From Trichuris trichiura (Eukaryota; Nematoda; Enoplea; Trichinellida; Trichuridae): DNA of 64,000 nucleotides. The notes under the pieces were generated by a model. The model did no database searches. It was not told the origin of the DNA and was given only the letters and a program-made list of their open reading frames with translations. The stretch is from NCBI GenBank assembly GCA_037903355.1, contig JBAJFE010000014.1:6820001-6884000 (forward strand), given 5' to 3'. The position numbers and the translations under genes were made by a program. Within the stretch, counting starts at the first letter, position 1. Every line of letters begins with the position of its first letter. This document shows, piece after piece, positions 22,158-35,072 of the stretch.

Positions 22158-22550
22158 CAGTGTTTCTCACGGTGGGGCAGGGGCCCTTTTGAAGTCCCAA
22201 AAGGCCCGTTGGGGGGAGGGGGGCATTTGAGCTGTGTGAGGCACATGCCCCACCTGGGCCATCGTGTTGAGACGCATCAGAAGGTGTGGTCCAAGGGTCA
22301 GGCATTGTGCGCACTGCTTAAGATAAAGTTGCATGGTATGCGTGATGCCGGCTACCCTCCACTCCACCACATGAACCAACCACTGCTCGTGAAAATGACC
22401 ATTCAGAACGCACGGCAGCAGGGATCGCAGGTCTGACACCGTAACCTTCCTGGCGTACGGTTGAGTATGGTAAGTTTTCAGCTGAGAAGCATTGAGCGCA
22501 GAGCACATGATTCACATCAGAGAATAGTTGCCCGCGTTATCACGCCATAT
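22158..22550 (+). mobile_element. hAT-type MITE (CAGTGTTTCTCACGG family)
   Basis: Starts CAGTGTTTCTCACGGTGGGG. It shares its interior (GTGTTGAGACGCATCAGAAG, TTGCATGGTATGCGTGATG) in inverted orientation with 51650-52021 and partly with 61294-61724 and 39741-40186. The right end is not a clear TIR; similarity stops near TTGCCCGCGTTATCA at 22530-22545. Confidence 0.65.
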
Positions 22551-22563
22551 TTTTTGTGATATG

Positions 22564-22784
22564 CAGTTGAACCTCCGTATGTTGACCACCCAACAGACTG
22601 GACAACTTACAGAGAGCAAGCTAGCATTGCGTCTATATGCCGCGGCACGGCTAAAGCGGTCAACTTCCCACTTACGGAGGTTGTCCTTGCGCTTATTAAC
22701 TTGCTCACCAACCAACTGGTCAAAATTCGGTCAACTTAGGAGGTGGTCGACATAGGGAGGTGGTCAACTTTTGAGGTTCCGCTG
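22564..22784. mobile_element. pogo-type MITE, about 221 bp
   Basis: Ends CAGTTGAACCTCCGTATG and, inverted, CAGCGGAACCTCAAAAG, each followed by a GTTGACCACC subterminal motif. TA-containing flanks (ATATG / TATG) fit the TA target of Tc1/mariner/pogo elements. No coding capacity. Confidence 0.75.
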
Positions 22785-23056
22785 TATGTATTCGTATTAA
22801 AGTCACACTATGTACGTTTTGATAAGCGTCCGCTATTATCCATGGTCGCCAGAGGAACGTATTTTCTCCGAATATGCAGGTTCTACCATACGTTCATTTT
22901 TAAAGGCTTAAAAGGAACGTTTGTAGCTCGTCACTTATGCTAAACGCTAGTCGCCGGACAAGGGTGTCCTGGAAGCTTTGTTTTTTAAAAGTCTCAGTGT
23001 ACGATTTGAGCTAATTCAGAAATTGTGAAAAGTGTAATTTGTTATTTGTGTTACAG

Positions 23057-26000
23057 ATCCCATCTATACGAACTGTTTGGTCAAATAGAAAAAGAATTTG
23101 AAGCGCTTTATGTCGAAAACATGTCGTGTAAGTAGTCATTTACGTTAACAGACAGAGTAGTTTCGAGTGAAGATTTTAGCGAGCTTGTTATTCAGTGTAA
23201 GTCTGTTCTCTAAGATAATCTGATGAGTCGAAGAATACGTTACAATAACTAAGCCTCTATTAATGCGGCTTTCAAAGACTCAATGTTGTTGGCTCAAAGA
23301 TTAGTCAGCATGAAGATCAGTTGCTGAGTAGGTTGTGTCCAGTCTATTTCTAAGAACTTCAGTCTGCTTATACATGTTTTTGATCAGCAAGCATGAACTA
23401 AAATGCAGTTTGATTGGTATGAATTATTCCAGTCCGGGCAAAGCTTTCAACGCTGCCCTGGAAGGTAAACCTCTTTTTATGGATCCTGAGAGGCTAGCTT
23501 AATTGAACAGACTCGAATCAGTTGCTTCGCTTTATGAGACAGTAATGGCTTTCATTTTTTAACGTAGTGCACACGAAAGTTGAAGCGTTGACTGACCGTT
23601 TGACCGAGGGTGGTCTCCCGTTGGAAAAAGCTGCCGAAATATTTGCAATAACAAGTGAAGCGACTAGCAGCAAATCAGCTGGTGGAAAAAAACCCTGTTC
23701 GTTGGTGTTTCTTGAATGTATTAATCTCCAAACTTGTCGGTTATGAAAATTATAGCTATGCAAATGGGTCAGAGGTTGAAAACAGCGTTCAAAGTACCGC
23801 CTGGTCGCAACTTGGTTTCCAGTTTTAAAGTGGGCAGCGACCAGAACAGGGCGCGTTTTGTTCGAGCTTTCAAGGGCCATCGCGACGGCGTTTGGCACAT
23901 CGACGCCGCAGCAAGTGGCGTCATTTGTTCTGCTTCTGCTGGTGAGTGAGAGTTGCGGCAGTTTGGATTTTTCCTCCGATAATCGTTAATTCACTAACCA
24001 TTTACTTCCAGACCATACGGCACGCATTTGGTGCACCGAGACTGGAGCCTGCTTTGCCCAATACTTGGGACATGAGGGTTCTGTGAATTGTGCTCGATTT
24101 GCTCCTACCCCAATTGGAAATGGACGTGAAATTCTCGTCCTGTCTGCTAGTGGCGATCAATCGGCACACGTATGGAAAGCGCCTACAGCGTTTGTTGGTG
24201 GTCAAACAGGAGGAGGTCATCAGCCAAATATCATTCTTCATCATTCTTCTGAAGATGAAAAATTTTCTGATAGAGAAGAAAATCTTCAGGATGGTGAGCA
24301 TCTTTTCACCCTGTCTCCTTTTGAATTGAGTCTTTCAACTTAAACCTCAACGAATTGTTCTCTTTTCTTTCTAATAGTTCAAGGCTATCTGTATTTGGCT
24401 CCTGGTTCATAACAGTTGTAAACACTTCATGCTTCCTGCTTTTTAACGTGATTAGGCAATTTCAAGTGGGCAAACTACTTTTTTATAGTACTCAAGATGT
24501 CCATGAAATTGATTACAGCTTTGTCCTGTAGTTCGGTCGATATGAAGTAAGGAGTAAGAAACTTTTAATCGCAAGTGAATTAGAAAAACAGAGCTTTCAG
24601 GGCTGACCTTTGCCAGCGCGACAGTGAGAGAGCGACCTAATCGAAGGATTATTTGAAGTCGATCAGTCATCGTACAACTTTCATCAAAACGACGTGTTTT
24701 CATGCTATTGTATGACTGAAGGATAGAAGGGATGGACCAAGAGGCTAGCGGATCCTGGAATGCGAAAACAATAGGCTGCTGTTGTTAAACCGGAGAGTAC
24801 AGCAGTGGCAGTGACAAAACGTCCTTAAGCGCGTTCAGGACCTTGTGGGCCTTCTGGAGGTAACGTGAATGTGTAATGCCGACCTCGAATGCGTGCGCAG
24901 CAACAGCAGTTAGAAGTTTTCGAACGTTTCTAACCGTCACTAAGGCCAACAATATTGCTGCGAAAGCGTCTCTTCCATTATTTCTCCCCTGCAGTCAGGT
25001 GCCTATCTTCGAGGAGGGAAGTTAATGCGTAACATCCCACAAGCTCTGTATTACAGATGGAATGGAAACAGCAAGGTGTAATGCATACGACAGGGCTAAA
25101 ATTGTGGTTTATTAACGGAATTAGGAGCTCAGAACGGGACTATGATTTCTTGGGTGGACAGAGAACAAACACTGCGCAGTCTCCACTCCGGCTCACGCGA
25201 CCTGCTAAAGGGCTACCGATGGTCCTGAAAGCTACGAAAATTACAAACTTTTATCTATTTTCTCAACGATGACTAGTCATCGTCAGAAGAAAGCTGTGGA
25301 CTGATACTAATTCTTTTTGCCATTGATAATAAAGCGATGATCCAGCGTGTTTGGTTTTTCCTGCAGTTGAAAATCCGTTGAATGATTTCCGCATTTAACT
25401 CTTTTAAATTTTTCGAAGCACATTACTCATTTGCAAGGAACTCCAACTTGACTCTGCTCGTCCAACTGCGTTTATCGGTCAGATTTCTAAGTGCAACAAG
25501 CAGTAGGAAGATGGCGTCAGTTTCCGCAGCTGAAATGAAGCTTTGCGTTTTTTGATTGCCAAGAATTGGTAGTAACTCTTTGCTGGTCTGTTCGCTGTTG
25601 ACTAAGCAAACTAAAGGTATAATATTCTGCCTAATAGGTATGTTTGAACATACTGAAAATACTGGGCAAAATCTATTGATATAAATTTGTAGAACTGTTC
25701 TGCTGAATCAGGACAGACGAGTGATTTTAAGGCAAAAAATCAATATTTCATTGTGAACGACATTTGCATAAGAAATGGGAGAAGTATGTTAAACGTGTTT
25801 TTGCAGAATGCATTTGTTGAAGGCTTGCTCACATTGTTTATTTCTTTTTGTTTCTAGAAAATGATACTTTCGTTGTTTTACGAAGTCCTCAACTTCGGCT
25901 GACTGGACACACGGCACCTGTCGTAGCTGCTGACTGGCTGTGGACACAAAACCGTATTGTCACAGCATCTTGGGACCGCACGGCTATAATTTTCGATTCT

Positions 26001-26721
26001 GAAAGAGGCGAAATTGTCAATATACTTTCCGGTCATGACTTAGAATTGAATCACTGTTGTAGCCATCCCTCACAAAACTTAGTCGTTACTGCAAGTAAGG
26101 ACACAACATTTCGTCTTTGGGATTTCCGTGAGTCCATTCACAGTGTAGCCGTGTTCCAAGGGCATACTGAGTACGTTGAAAATGTTTGCTACCATCTTAG
26201 ACTGAACGTGAATTACAGGTCAGTCACAAGCGTCGTCTTCGTAGGCAGTGACAAAATCGTTTCTGGCAGTGACGATCGTTCAGTGAAAGTTTGGGATTTC
26301 AGAAATATGAGAACTGCGTTGACAACTATTCGCCTAGATTCCTCAGTCAATCGGTTAGTAAATAGGCGTTCTTAGTAGACCATTCTGTCGGTACAAATAT
26401 CATTAGTTACATTTTAGAATAGCAATATCAAGAAGTAATGGCATAATAGCAATCCCGACGGACAATCGGCAGACACGTTTGTGTGATTTAGCAGGGACTC
26501 GCATAACCCGGCTGCCATCGACAAGTCGAAGGGTAAGGAATGCTCGCGTTCTTTTGTCAGTGTCGAATGGGAAATACTAGTTGGTTCAGGGTCATCATAG
26601 AATGGTCTGCTGTTGCGCCTGGGCAGATGAATCCTCAAATTGTAATCTGTTTACTTGTGGGTTCGACAGGTTGGTATTAGGTTGGAACGTCAGTATGAGT
26701 CAACCGAAAGAAAAGGAATGA
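23057..26721 (+). CDS. WDR37: WDR37 orthologue (WD40-repeat protein), 5' exon missing
   Basis: Eight exons join in phase to a stop: 23057-23127, 23568-23681, 23756-23941, 24012-24293, 25858-26170, 26219-26353, 26418-26532 and 26590-26721, giving 448 codons plus a first exon not found. The N-terminal part [16 protein letters not shown] is the helical region preceding the propeller. WD40 blades follow: [21 protein letters not shown]...[20 protein letters not shown]...[20 protein letters not shown]...[13 protein letters not shown], the [12 protein letters not shown] blade, [11 protein letters not shown], and the ending [16 protein letters not shown]. These match the order and wording of vertebrate WDR37 throughout. 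In mammals the protein partners PACS1/PACS2; the role here is inferred from orthology. The split between exons 3 and 4 uses a weak donor (GTGGAA). Introns are 48-74 nt except 440 nt and about 1.56 kb. Confidence 0.93.
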
Positions 26722-26958
26722 AGCAGTTTTCTTCTTGTACGGTCTAACCTCGATTTTATTTTACTGTCTTGCTTTCTCGCTTTCTACTCATTCATATTTA
26801 ATTCCTTGACTTAAGTGCTTCAAATGTCTTCTGATAAATGCTTGTGTTCACCCTGTGAAACATAGTACAGCTTTGCTCTATTTCTGTACTACGTTTCATG
26901 ACTCTCTTTTTTCTAAGTTTCTATGGAAGCAACGATGCTTGAACGACCAACGTATTGA

Positions 26959-26964
26959 AATAAA
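26959..26964 (+). promoter_or_regulatory. Candidate polyadenylation signal for WDR37
   Basis: AATAAA lies about 240 nt after the stop codon and is the first canonical signal I see downstream of the gene. Confidence 0.5.
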
Positions 26965-27171
26965 GTGTTTGAACTGTGATTTGTAATATAAAGTGCCTTA
27001 TTTTTTTAAAAAATATTTTCGAGAAACGGTTTTGTAAAACTAGAGTCATCTGATAATCACTATGTTGAAGGTGTTATTCAGCTTCATTTTTTAGATTTTA
27101 TGGACCTAATTTCATCAGGAAATGGTCTAAGTCTAAATACTGAATTCATGATTGAATTGTTTCTTTTTACG

Positions 27172-30100
27172 GAGTATGTCCCGTTTGGAACACAAGTTTT
27201 AATGTGGTCCGTAGCTTTCGGGCCGCGTGTGACCGGTGCTCAGCGGTAATAGCGCCAACGTGAATAGCAAGTGCGAATCGCTAGTTAATCGGTTTGTTAA
27301 CGGTTTAAAAACGAGTGTTTTAAAGTCTTATTTTTAAAGCTTCTTTGTCTGTCAGCCGATTGCGTCTCTTGTTGTGTACATGTCATACTATCTTGCGATG
27401 TGCATGTAATTCTATTTTTCATATTTAACTCCATTGTTCGCTTCATGTTTATATCCATTTCCCATTTTTGTTCCATACATTTTAATTTTTTTTGTTTATT
27501 CCACTTTGTTCTACGTAAATTTGTCCTTTTTTATTTCCATGTATGATGTTCTATGTATATAGTTCTATTGTTTTATATATGCGTTTCCTAATTCTTTTAA
27601 CTTGTTCCTTGTGTTCGTGTATGCAATCCATTTAATGAGCAGCAGTTGGAACCCGTAATAATGTTCGTCCACAGTTCACTTATTTCCGCTCCTTGATCAC
27701 GCTTGTGTGTCATTACGTCTAACGTACAGAGCCTTTTTAATCCGTCTTAAACTTAAATTTTTCTCATAGCACGAGACTTTTAGTTGGAGACGCTAGTCAG
27801 ATTGTGCTGCATCTTCCACCACAGGGCATGCCTGTATGGCTTTTTCCATAGTTGCCCTTGAATTCAGCATCGGTCTCCTGCGTTGTGCTATTGCAGTACT
27901 CATATTGTTAAGGATAGTTTTGCATTATCGTAACTAGTGAGCTTTTTTATGTGTTCATGGAATCTATGCTCCAAAGTATTGCCAGTTTCCCCAATGTAGT
28001 CTTTTGAACGAGCACATTCGACCGCGTAAACTAACCCTGTCTTCTTGTTTTCTGAAATTTTTGTTTTATCTTTACGAAGAATTGACCGGAGATTACAGAA
28101 ACCTAATTGTCTACCTAGTCGAACAATTTTTCCGCTAAACGTACAATGTAGGGAATAACTAAACGCGGATTGTGCGGAGTGTTTGGTTTGGGGAGTTCAC
28201 GGTTGCGAAGTTTGTATTGGAATACGTGGTTAATAAATGATTTCGGATAACCGTTTTAGTAGAAGATCTTTCTAATGTAGTTGAGCTCTGACTAGTGATG
28301 TTCGGTATTGCACAATCATTCCAGACGGAATTCCACGTATTACCGAACGTGGATGATGTGAGGAGAAGTTGAGATATTGGTCTGTGTGAATGGGCTTCCT
28401 GTTGACTCTGGTCTTGAGCTCTTGCTTTGTGCGGTTAATCAGGACATCAAGAAAGGGAAGAGTCTATTTGGATCCTGACAACATAGTTCCCCCCGGAAGT
28501 GCAGGTGGCAATATCAATGGATAACACGCGACGATATTGCATAATGAAGTGTAATTAGCGGAACAACGGGAGGGACATCTTACTGCGGGTAACTGAATAC
28601 AGGTCGAGCATCTGGCTCGGAGAACACAATGGAGCATCAGTGACACATGTAGGAGGTGCGCTTATTGACCCGCGGAATACCTGCCTTGGAATTCTGTTAC
28701 TGACCCCTGTAAAAGAGTGAAAGTGAGGGAATGAAACAGCTGCGCGTAGATTGCTGGCACTGGAGCACAATGGAGCAGCAGTGATACGTGCTGGGGTTCA
28801 GTTCGTGATTCGTGGAAAACATTGAAGGTCAACTGACCGATCCGCGTCGCGTCTCGGTAAACGGCGTACAGCTCATTCTGCGCTATGTCTGAACCCCTGG
28901 CCTGGAATTTCATTACTGACCCTAGCAAAAGAGTGGAAGTGAGGGAATCAAACAGCTGCGCATGGATTCCTGGCACAGGGAGCACAATGGAGAAACAGTG
29001 ATGCATGCTGGCCTTCGGTTCATGATTCGTAAAAAACGTCGAAGGTCAACGGACCGATCCACGTCGCGTCTTGTTAAGCAGCGTAAAGCTCATTCTGCGT
29101 TATGTTTCCGTGAAAGACACCATGAACGCACCGCCTTCGCCGGTCTCTTTGCCGCAGTGAACGGTATGCACTTTATTTACTGTTATTTTGTCTATGCGGG
29201 TTACTATCATCAGATTGAACCCGCCCCGAGTGACCGCACCGCCTGCGACAGTCTCCTTCCCCCAGTGAATGGTATGTACGCTTGTTTTACATTTATTTAC
29301 TTTCACTTTGCACGTTACTCAGACGTTGTCTCTCGGCCATCCCAGCGTCGGCGAAATGCAGGTTCCTTTCTGGCAAGCGTACCCGTAATTTGTTGTGCGT
29401 GTCTTCATTAGACAGCATGACGATCACCCTTTCTTGCCCTCCTCCAAATCTAAGCCAAGACAAACACCCTTATGTTTAGGCTTAGGCTAAGGCAGGACAG
29501 GATGGCCGGAAGCCTATAGTACGACGATGAAGTGGAAAGGTTACACGCAACGTTACCAGCGGCATACGTTTCACTGTTCCATTAGTAACTGTTGCTCCGC
29601 TCTGTCGTTGCCGCCAGAAATTCTTCTGCGCTAATCTGATAATCCGATTACGCAAACTATTGCACACAATCTTTAATAATCCGCACTTGACCTCCTTTGA
29701 CGTTGCCGCATTTACTTCTGGGAAGAACTATGTTGTCAAGACCCGTTTATTTTCTTCTTTTTCCGTTGTGAAAACGATTTGGTTCAGGCGGATGCTGTTA
29801 AGGATGTGTAGAAATTGTTCTTCTTTTCCATTCTTTATATCACGAAGATGTTATCTACATACCTTTTAAAAGGGCGTAGAGAGATTTGTCTATCTAGCGT
29901 TTCAAACACTAGACGTACTTATGAAGAGCACAATATATGCAAGTAAAAAATGGACAAATTTACATACAACAAGGTGGAATAAACAAACAAATTAACACGT
30001 ATTGAACAAAAATGGGAAATGGATATAGACATGAAACGAACAACGGAGTTAATCATGAAAAATAGAATTACATGCACATCGCAAGATAGTACGACATACA

Positions 30101-30300
30101 CAGAACAAGAGACGCAGTCGCCTGACAGACAAAGAAGCTTTAGAAAAAATACCTTAAAACGCTCGCTTCTAAATCCGTTAACTAGCGATTCGCACTTGCT
30201 GTTCATTATAGCGCTATCACCGCTGAGGACGGGTCAAGCGCGGCCAGAAATCTACGGACGAAATAAAGAGTTTTATAATTCAAACAGGACATACTCCGTA
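27172..30300 (-). mobile_element. Penelope-like element A with inverted terminal repeats, interrupted
   Basis: Coding sequence runs on the minus strand: an RT motif C region at about 29905-29760, then after an inserted Merlin-like element the connection and GIY-YIG-side sequence from 28485 down to about 27640. The 3' non-coding part (27172-27640) recurs in opposite orientation at 29920-30300, so the element has long inverted terminal repeats, as described for Penelope-like elements. The RT motif reads KRYVDNIFV with Asn in place of the second catalytic Asp, and frames are broken, so this copy is dead. Degenerate hammerhead-like motifs lie in both terminal repeats (CTGAGGA at 30222; inverse near 27240). 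Confidence 0.82.
28486..29735. mobile_element. Merlin-like DNA transposon, copy 1, non-autonomous
   Basis: About 1.25 kb inserted in Penelope-like element A. The ends are inverted copies: GACAACATAGTTC then GGAAGT at the left, and the inverse at 29705-29735. The interior is colinear with 42222-43476 (for example GAGCACAATGGAGCA, TTTCTGGCAAGC, CCAAATCTAAGCCAAGAC). This copy has no transposase sequence. Its Merlin assignment rests on the sister copy carrying a Merlin-type transposase fragment. Confidence 0.65.
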
Positions 30301-30715
30301 AGAAGAAACAATTTAACCATACAAACCCGCAGTTCTGTACCATTATGCTATTTTTTCAAAACTAAATACAGTTTAACCTCCGTAGATTGACCACCCACCA
30401 GACTTGGGAAAACTGGCCAGCATAGAGGTGGTCAACATAGGGAGGCTGTGGGCATAAATGGCTCGGCTGAATAGATTAGTATCTTTGCGCGTTCTATTCT
30501 GTTGCACAGCATGGATTGGAGGTCTATTAAATGGCGAGGTGCATAAAAATAACATCATTGTAAAATTATGCATAAGGTTTCTTAGGGGCTAAAATGCTTC
30601 CTGAAAAGGGTTGGAAGGACATGGCTGACTGGTGATTGCAAGTTGATGTTATGTTGATGCAAAAGTATCGTGTTATAATTTATCAAGTACAAGAAGCGAT
30701 AGGCCCAGTCTGAAA

Positions 30716-31015
30716 ACGGTCGAATTGCTCTGCGCTAACCTTCATAAGGGATCGGTAGCTGGCCTTATGAAAGGAACGATGTCTGAGAGCACCGGTAGAC
30801 GGGTACTAGAACACTCGCCCGTGAGTAGAACCCAGATCGAGCGTACCGGTACACGGGTACTAGAACACTCTCCCGTGAACAGAAAAATGAATCAGTGAGC
30901 AAGCGATTGAATTGCTCTGTGTTAACCTTCATAAGGGATCGGTAACTGGCCTTATGAAAGGATCGAAATGTGAACCCACCGATAGACGGATATTGGAGCT
31001 TTCATGCGTGAACAG
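30716..31015 (+). repeat. Tandem duplication in the LINE 5' region, period about 186 bp
   Basis: GAATTGCTCTG, CTTCATAAGGGATCGGTA and CTGGCCTTATGAAAGGA occur at 30722-30780 and again at 30908-30966. A CCGGTAGACGGGTACTAGAAC / CCGGTACACGGGTACTAGAAC pair lies within the first unit. Confidence 0.8.
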
Positions 31016-31231
31016 AACTTGGAACTGACGTTGAATGGCGATACCCCTGCACAAACTTATACTACGGCCTAATATATAGGTAACGGTCAAACCTTCCCCT
31101 GAAGCCAATACTGCTCGCATCCTCATAACACTCTCACTGCGCGACTTCACTAACCATCACGGGTCGGAGCGAAACATGTAACTATACCTTATCTTTTAGC
31201 ATACGAATCATCGCACACCATTGGAAGGCCA

Positions 31232-32008
31232 TTGATCGGCATCGGTAGGACCTGGAAAATCGAAATGTCAACTCTTGAAAGCCCACGGGACCTGCGGAAG
31301 ACACGTCGCTCTGAACAACTCGCGTCCTGTAGAAGCGCGCAAAAGCTTCTCAGGCACCCTGTCCGTGACCCTCCGAAGGCAGCGCACGAAGAAGGCCGAC
31401 TGGCCAGAAGCATTCGCCAGACTCCCCCAACACGGAGAAAGACCGAAGAGGCCATGAGCCCCGTGCAACCTTGCTTGACGCTACCTCCCGTTTTCTTCCC
31501 AGGTCCCTTCCCCTGCGCCCACTGTTCTGCCAGCTTTACCCGGCCCACTGAGATGACCGCGCATCTGATAAGCACGTACGGCATTAGGAAGATTTCTTTC
31601 ATGTGCAGAAAATGCCAACGAACAGGGTCTACAATGGCAATCAGTATCCACTACAGCTGATGCGGCCGCACGAGAAGGAACGACTTTAATAACAAGGTCC
31701 CTTGCCTCGCTCCGGACTGCCCAGGAAAGTTCCAGTCACTAGCGGGCATGCGATTACGTGCCAGAACTCAACACCCGGTAGAATTCGTTGCCACTCGCCC
31801 TGCATTGAAACGCCCGCGCTGGGGCAAAGAAGAGGAGTACCTTCTCGCTCAGGAAGAAGCGAATGCGCTGTCCACTAACAACCCCCCAACTAACATCAAC
31901 ACAGCCATCCGGCAAGCGTTACGATCCAAGTACGGAATCAACAGATCATTGGACAGCATCAAAGCACGCCAGAAAACGCAACACAAACAGGCTCCACCAC
32001 CTCACTGA
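31232..32008 (+). pseudogene. LINE N-terminal zinc-finger and Myb-like region
   Basis: Two plus-strand frames. The first (to 31660) contains FPCAHCSASFTRPTEMTAHL, a C2H2 finger whose second His position is altered (STYG), and a second FMCRKC pair. The second (31748-32008) contains RWGKEEEYLLAQEEA and SLDSIKARQ, a Myb/SANT-like helix typical of RLE LINE N-termini that bind target DNA. A frame change separates the two. Confidence 0.7.
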
Positions 32009-32044
32009 CGACGGAACTAGAGCGTTCCGAAAGCTTTGAACATT

Positions 32045-32225
32045 AAAAAGTTGAGTGCGTTGATATCTGTACTTTTCTTAATAACGGCTCATCCATCCGT
32101 TGGTAGAGCAGTTGTTTTAGTTTAATTACAGATAACAGCACAACGAAAAAACGGGAAAAGCCGTAGAAGATCTTACAACCATGAAAATTCAACCCGTTAC
32201 AAAACACCCAGTTTTGAAGAACACA
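32045..32225. repeat. Foldback-family fragment inside the LINE
   Basis: AACGGCTCATCCATCCGTTGGTAGAGCAG (32083 onward) and AAAGCCGTAGAAGATC / TCAACCCGTTACAAA(ACACCC) are matched, in inverted or direct form, by 63481-63630. It lies between the Myb-like region and the RT and is probably an insertion. Confidence 0.5.
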
Positions 32226-32634
32226 AACAGGCAGTACAAAAGCTCCTCAGCCCCAAACCTGTAGAGCTGCAGCGTATACCTGAACACCATGAGCAATTAC
32301 CTACCCCAGCTAAAGAAGAATCCTCTGAACTAAAAGAGCTGGCTCACTGCCTTCTAGAATCTAGCACAGCCGAAGCTACAACTTCTTTCATCAAGACCAT
32401 TCTTCCTATCCTGACTAGTGAAATTACCCCAGAAACCGCATCCATGCTTATGGACCTATCAGCGGCATTCCTCACGTCTAAGTACGCAAAGAAAACCACC
32501 CGAACAATGAGCAGGCCTTCAAACCCAATCAGAAATACGGCAAAGAAGTTCATCTTTCTACGACACTTATTCCACAAGGACCGCAACGTCTACTTGATAT
32601 CATCGAGGAAAAAGTCCCTTCATCCGAGGCCAAC

Positions 32635-34962
32635 ATGAACGTAAAGGAAATCGCTAATATCTTGAAGACCAAGCTAAGCAAGCAACCGCTACCTGATGAT
32701 GAACTACCACCACTCAGCCAGACTGCCCCTCCGAACACAAATGTCCCACTAATATCTACCAAAGAGGTCAAAGAAGCGCAAGAAGACCTTCCCAAAAATT
32801 CAGCCGCAGGACCGGACTACATCGCCGCCGTTGCAGCAAAAGCAACCCCACCTGACTTGCTAACTAGAATCTTTACCTCTGGCCCTTCTTTCGTGACATT
32901 CCGGAAACCTACAAGCGTAGCCGAACTATTCCCATCCCAAAGAGTGAGCTACAATCGGCACCCACGGACTTCCGTCCAATAACAGTTAGCAGCAATATCT
33001 ACAGAATCTTCAGCAAGATCATCACTAAAAGATTATCCTCCCTGGTAGAATTGTGCGACGTGCATACTGGATTTACTACAAACGTTGATGGCTGCAATCA
33101 GAACCTGACAACGCTACAAGTCTGCATCCAAGACGCAAAACTCTCGAGTTCGAGCCTCTCCATCGCATTCCTGGATTTAGCCAAAGCATTTGGCACGGTT
33201 TCCTATCACAGTATCATCAGGGCACTAAAGGGACAACTAATACCTGCAGAATGTATTGCGCTTGTCACCAACATGCTCACGAACGGAAGCACGGTACTTG
33301 AACTGCACGGCCGACGCAGTGCACCAATACCGATTCACAACGGTGTCAAGCAGGGGGATCCGATATCTCCCCTGCTCTTCAACCTAGTAATCAACGAACT
33401 ACTTGCCCAACTTCAGGAACAGCCCGATTTGGGATACCCTATAAAGCTCACCGACAATGGAACGCAAACTGAGCAACTCAGCGTATCACTTGCTTTCGCC
33501 GACGACATCGCACTGCTCGCACGCTCCAATGCTGCCCTGAATTTACAACTCGAACTCTGCTCTCGTTTCCTCGAGAACAGGCACTTGCGCCTCAACTCTG
33601 CAAAATGCGCGGTCCTCCACTAAGCTCGCCCACCAAAAGGAAAATACTTCTCTGTACTTGCAACACCAGAAAAGTCGCTACTTCTGCTAAATGGATGCAG
33701 AATCCAACTCCGCGCGCTGTCGCCAGGAGAGTGTTACAAGTATCTTGGCATAGTGATCAACTCAACAACGCCAAGCAAGAGTTCCTTGACGACCATCTCA
33801 AATGCCTTACAAAAAATTGCCAGCGCCCGACTCCGACTCCAACAGAAAGTAGCCTTGATCAGCGAAAACTTAATACCACGATACCTTTACCAGCTCAACC
33901 ACCTTAACCCTCTAAGCGCGGTCAACAAATGAAGTGGACCAACTCGTGCGCCAGGCAACCAAACAGATCCTGCACCTTCCAGCGACCGCGATCACAGACC
34001 CTTTCCTCCACCTCCCGGTCCGGCAAGGAGGTCTGGGTCTCCCAGCCCTCAGCAACATAACCCGCATCAGAGCGCTACGATTCTTCCTAAAGCTGGAATA
34101 TTCTCCTAGACCGCTCATGAGAACAATTTTTGATCATCCTGCTTCACAGCGTACGATAGCCACACTAAAGTCACAATTAGGCATAGGGACTCTAGCATTT
34201 AAAACTCTTAATGCCGCTAAGCGCAGGTTGGCAAAACAATTGATAGAACAACTGCACAGTACCAACCAAGGAAGGAAACTAACCTTCTTCCTAAACAGCA
34301 AGGCCAGCAACGCCTGCATGACCGGAAAACTCATAACAGGACACGCGATTATCCGGCTGATACAATTAAGTACGAACACAGTGCCCACGAAGATGGCCTT
34401 GCTACGAGGGCGGGCCAATCTTGCCAATGAGCAAGCGAAGTGCAGACACTGTGGCATTGACACAGGGCGTCTCGAAACCCAGGCACCCGATGTGCAGCAA
34501 TGCCGGGCGACTCACGCCCTCCGAATCATACGCCACAATACCCTGGTAGGCCGCTTCAAGGAAGCAGCTGAGAATCAAGGCTTCACAGTCACTGAAGAGC
34601 CCAACTTACTTCACGAAGGACGAGTCTTAAAGCCAGAGCTTATCCTGCGTAGAGGTCAGCGGCTCACCATCGTTTACATGGCTGTGCCACGAGACCCTCC
34701 GGAGCGGTTTGGCGCCATTCGGTTGTATAAACGAAGCAAATATGCCGCCCTTGTGCCCTAACAAAAGAGAATGAATCCTGGCTGCGCTGTAACCGTCGAC
34801 GCGTTCATAGTAGGCGCACGAAGGCGCTGGGACGCGAAGAACGACAAACTATTAAAACTCATCGGCATGAAAATGTCGGACGGCCAACGAGCGTCAATGT
34901 GCACGCTCATGACCAAGTTAACAGGGAAGATGGCAGACCATTTCCTAACATCGGAATGCTAA
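32635..34962 (+). pseudogene. LINE reverse transcriptase and RLE, frameshifted
   Basis: Fragments run 32635-32982, 33051-33623, about 33625-33905 and 33934-34962. RT motifs are visible: DFRPITVSSNIY (finger), AFLDLAKAFGTV (motif A), NGVKQGDPISPLLFN (motif B), LAFADDIALL (motif C with both Asp) and a YLGI thumb motif. The C-terminal part has the CCHC-like AKCRHCG...THALRIIRHN, EEPNLL and LKPELIL of restriction-like endonucleases, then RRRWDAKNDKLLKLIGMK. The catalytic RT residues are intact, and damage is by frameshifts (near 32985, 33630, 33910) and stops. Confidence 0.85.
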
Positions 34963-35052
34963 GTAGGTGCGGGGCAGAACTCACCACTCCCTGTATGCCA
35001 GAGAACCCTCCGCCTTCTGCTATCAGTACTACTATTATTGTATTTATATTAG

Positions 35053-35072
35053 TATTACTACTACTACTACTA
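35053..35072 (+). repeat. TAC microsatellite in the LINE 3' tail
   Basis: About six TAC units in a longer TAT/TAC-rich stretch (35028-35080), close to the LINE 3' end. Confidence 0.8.
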
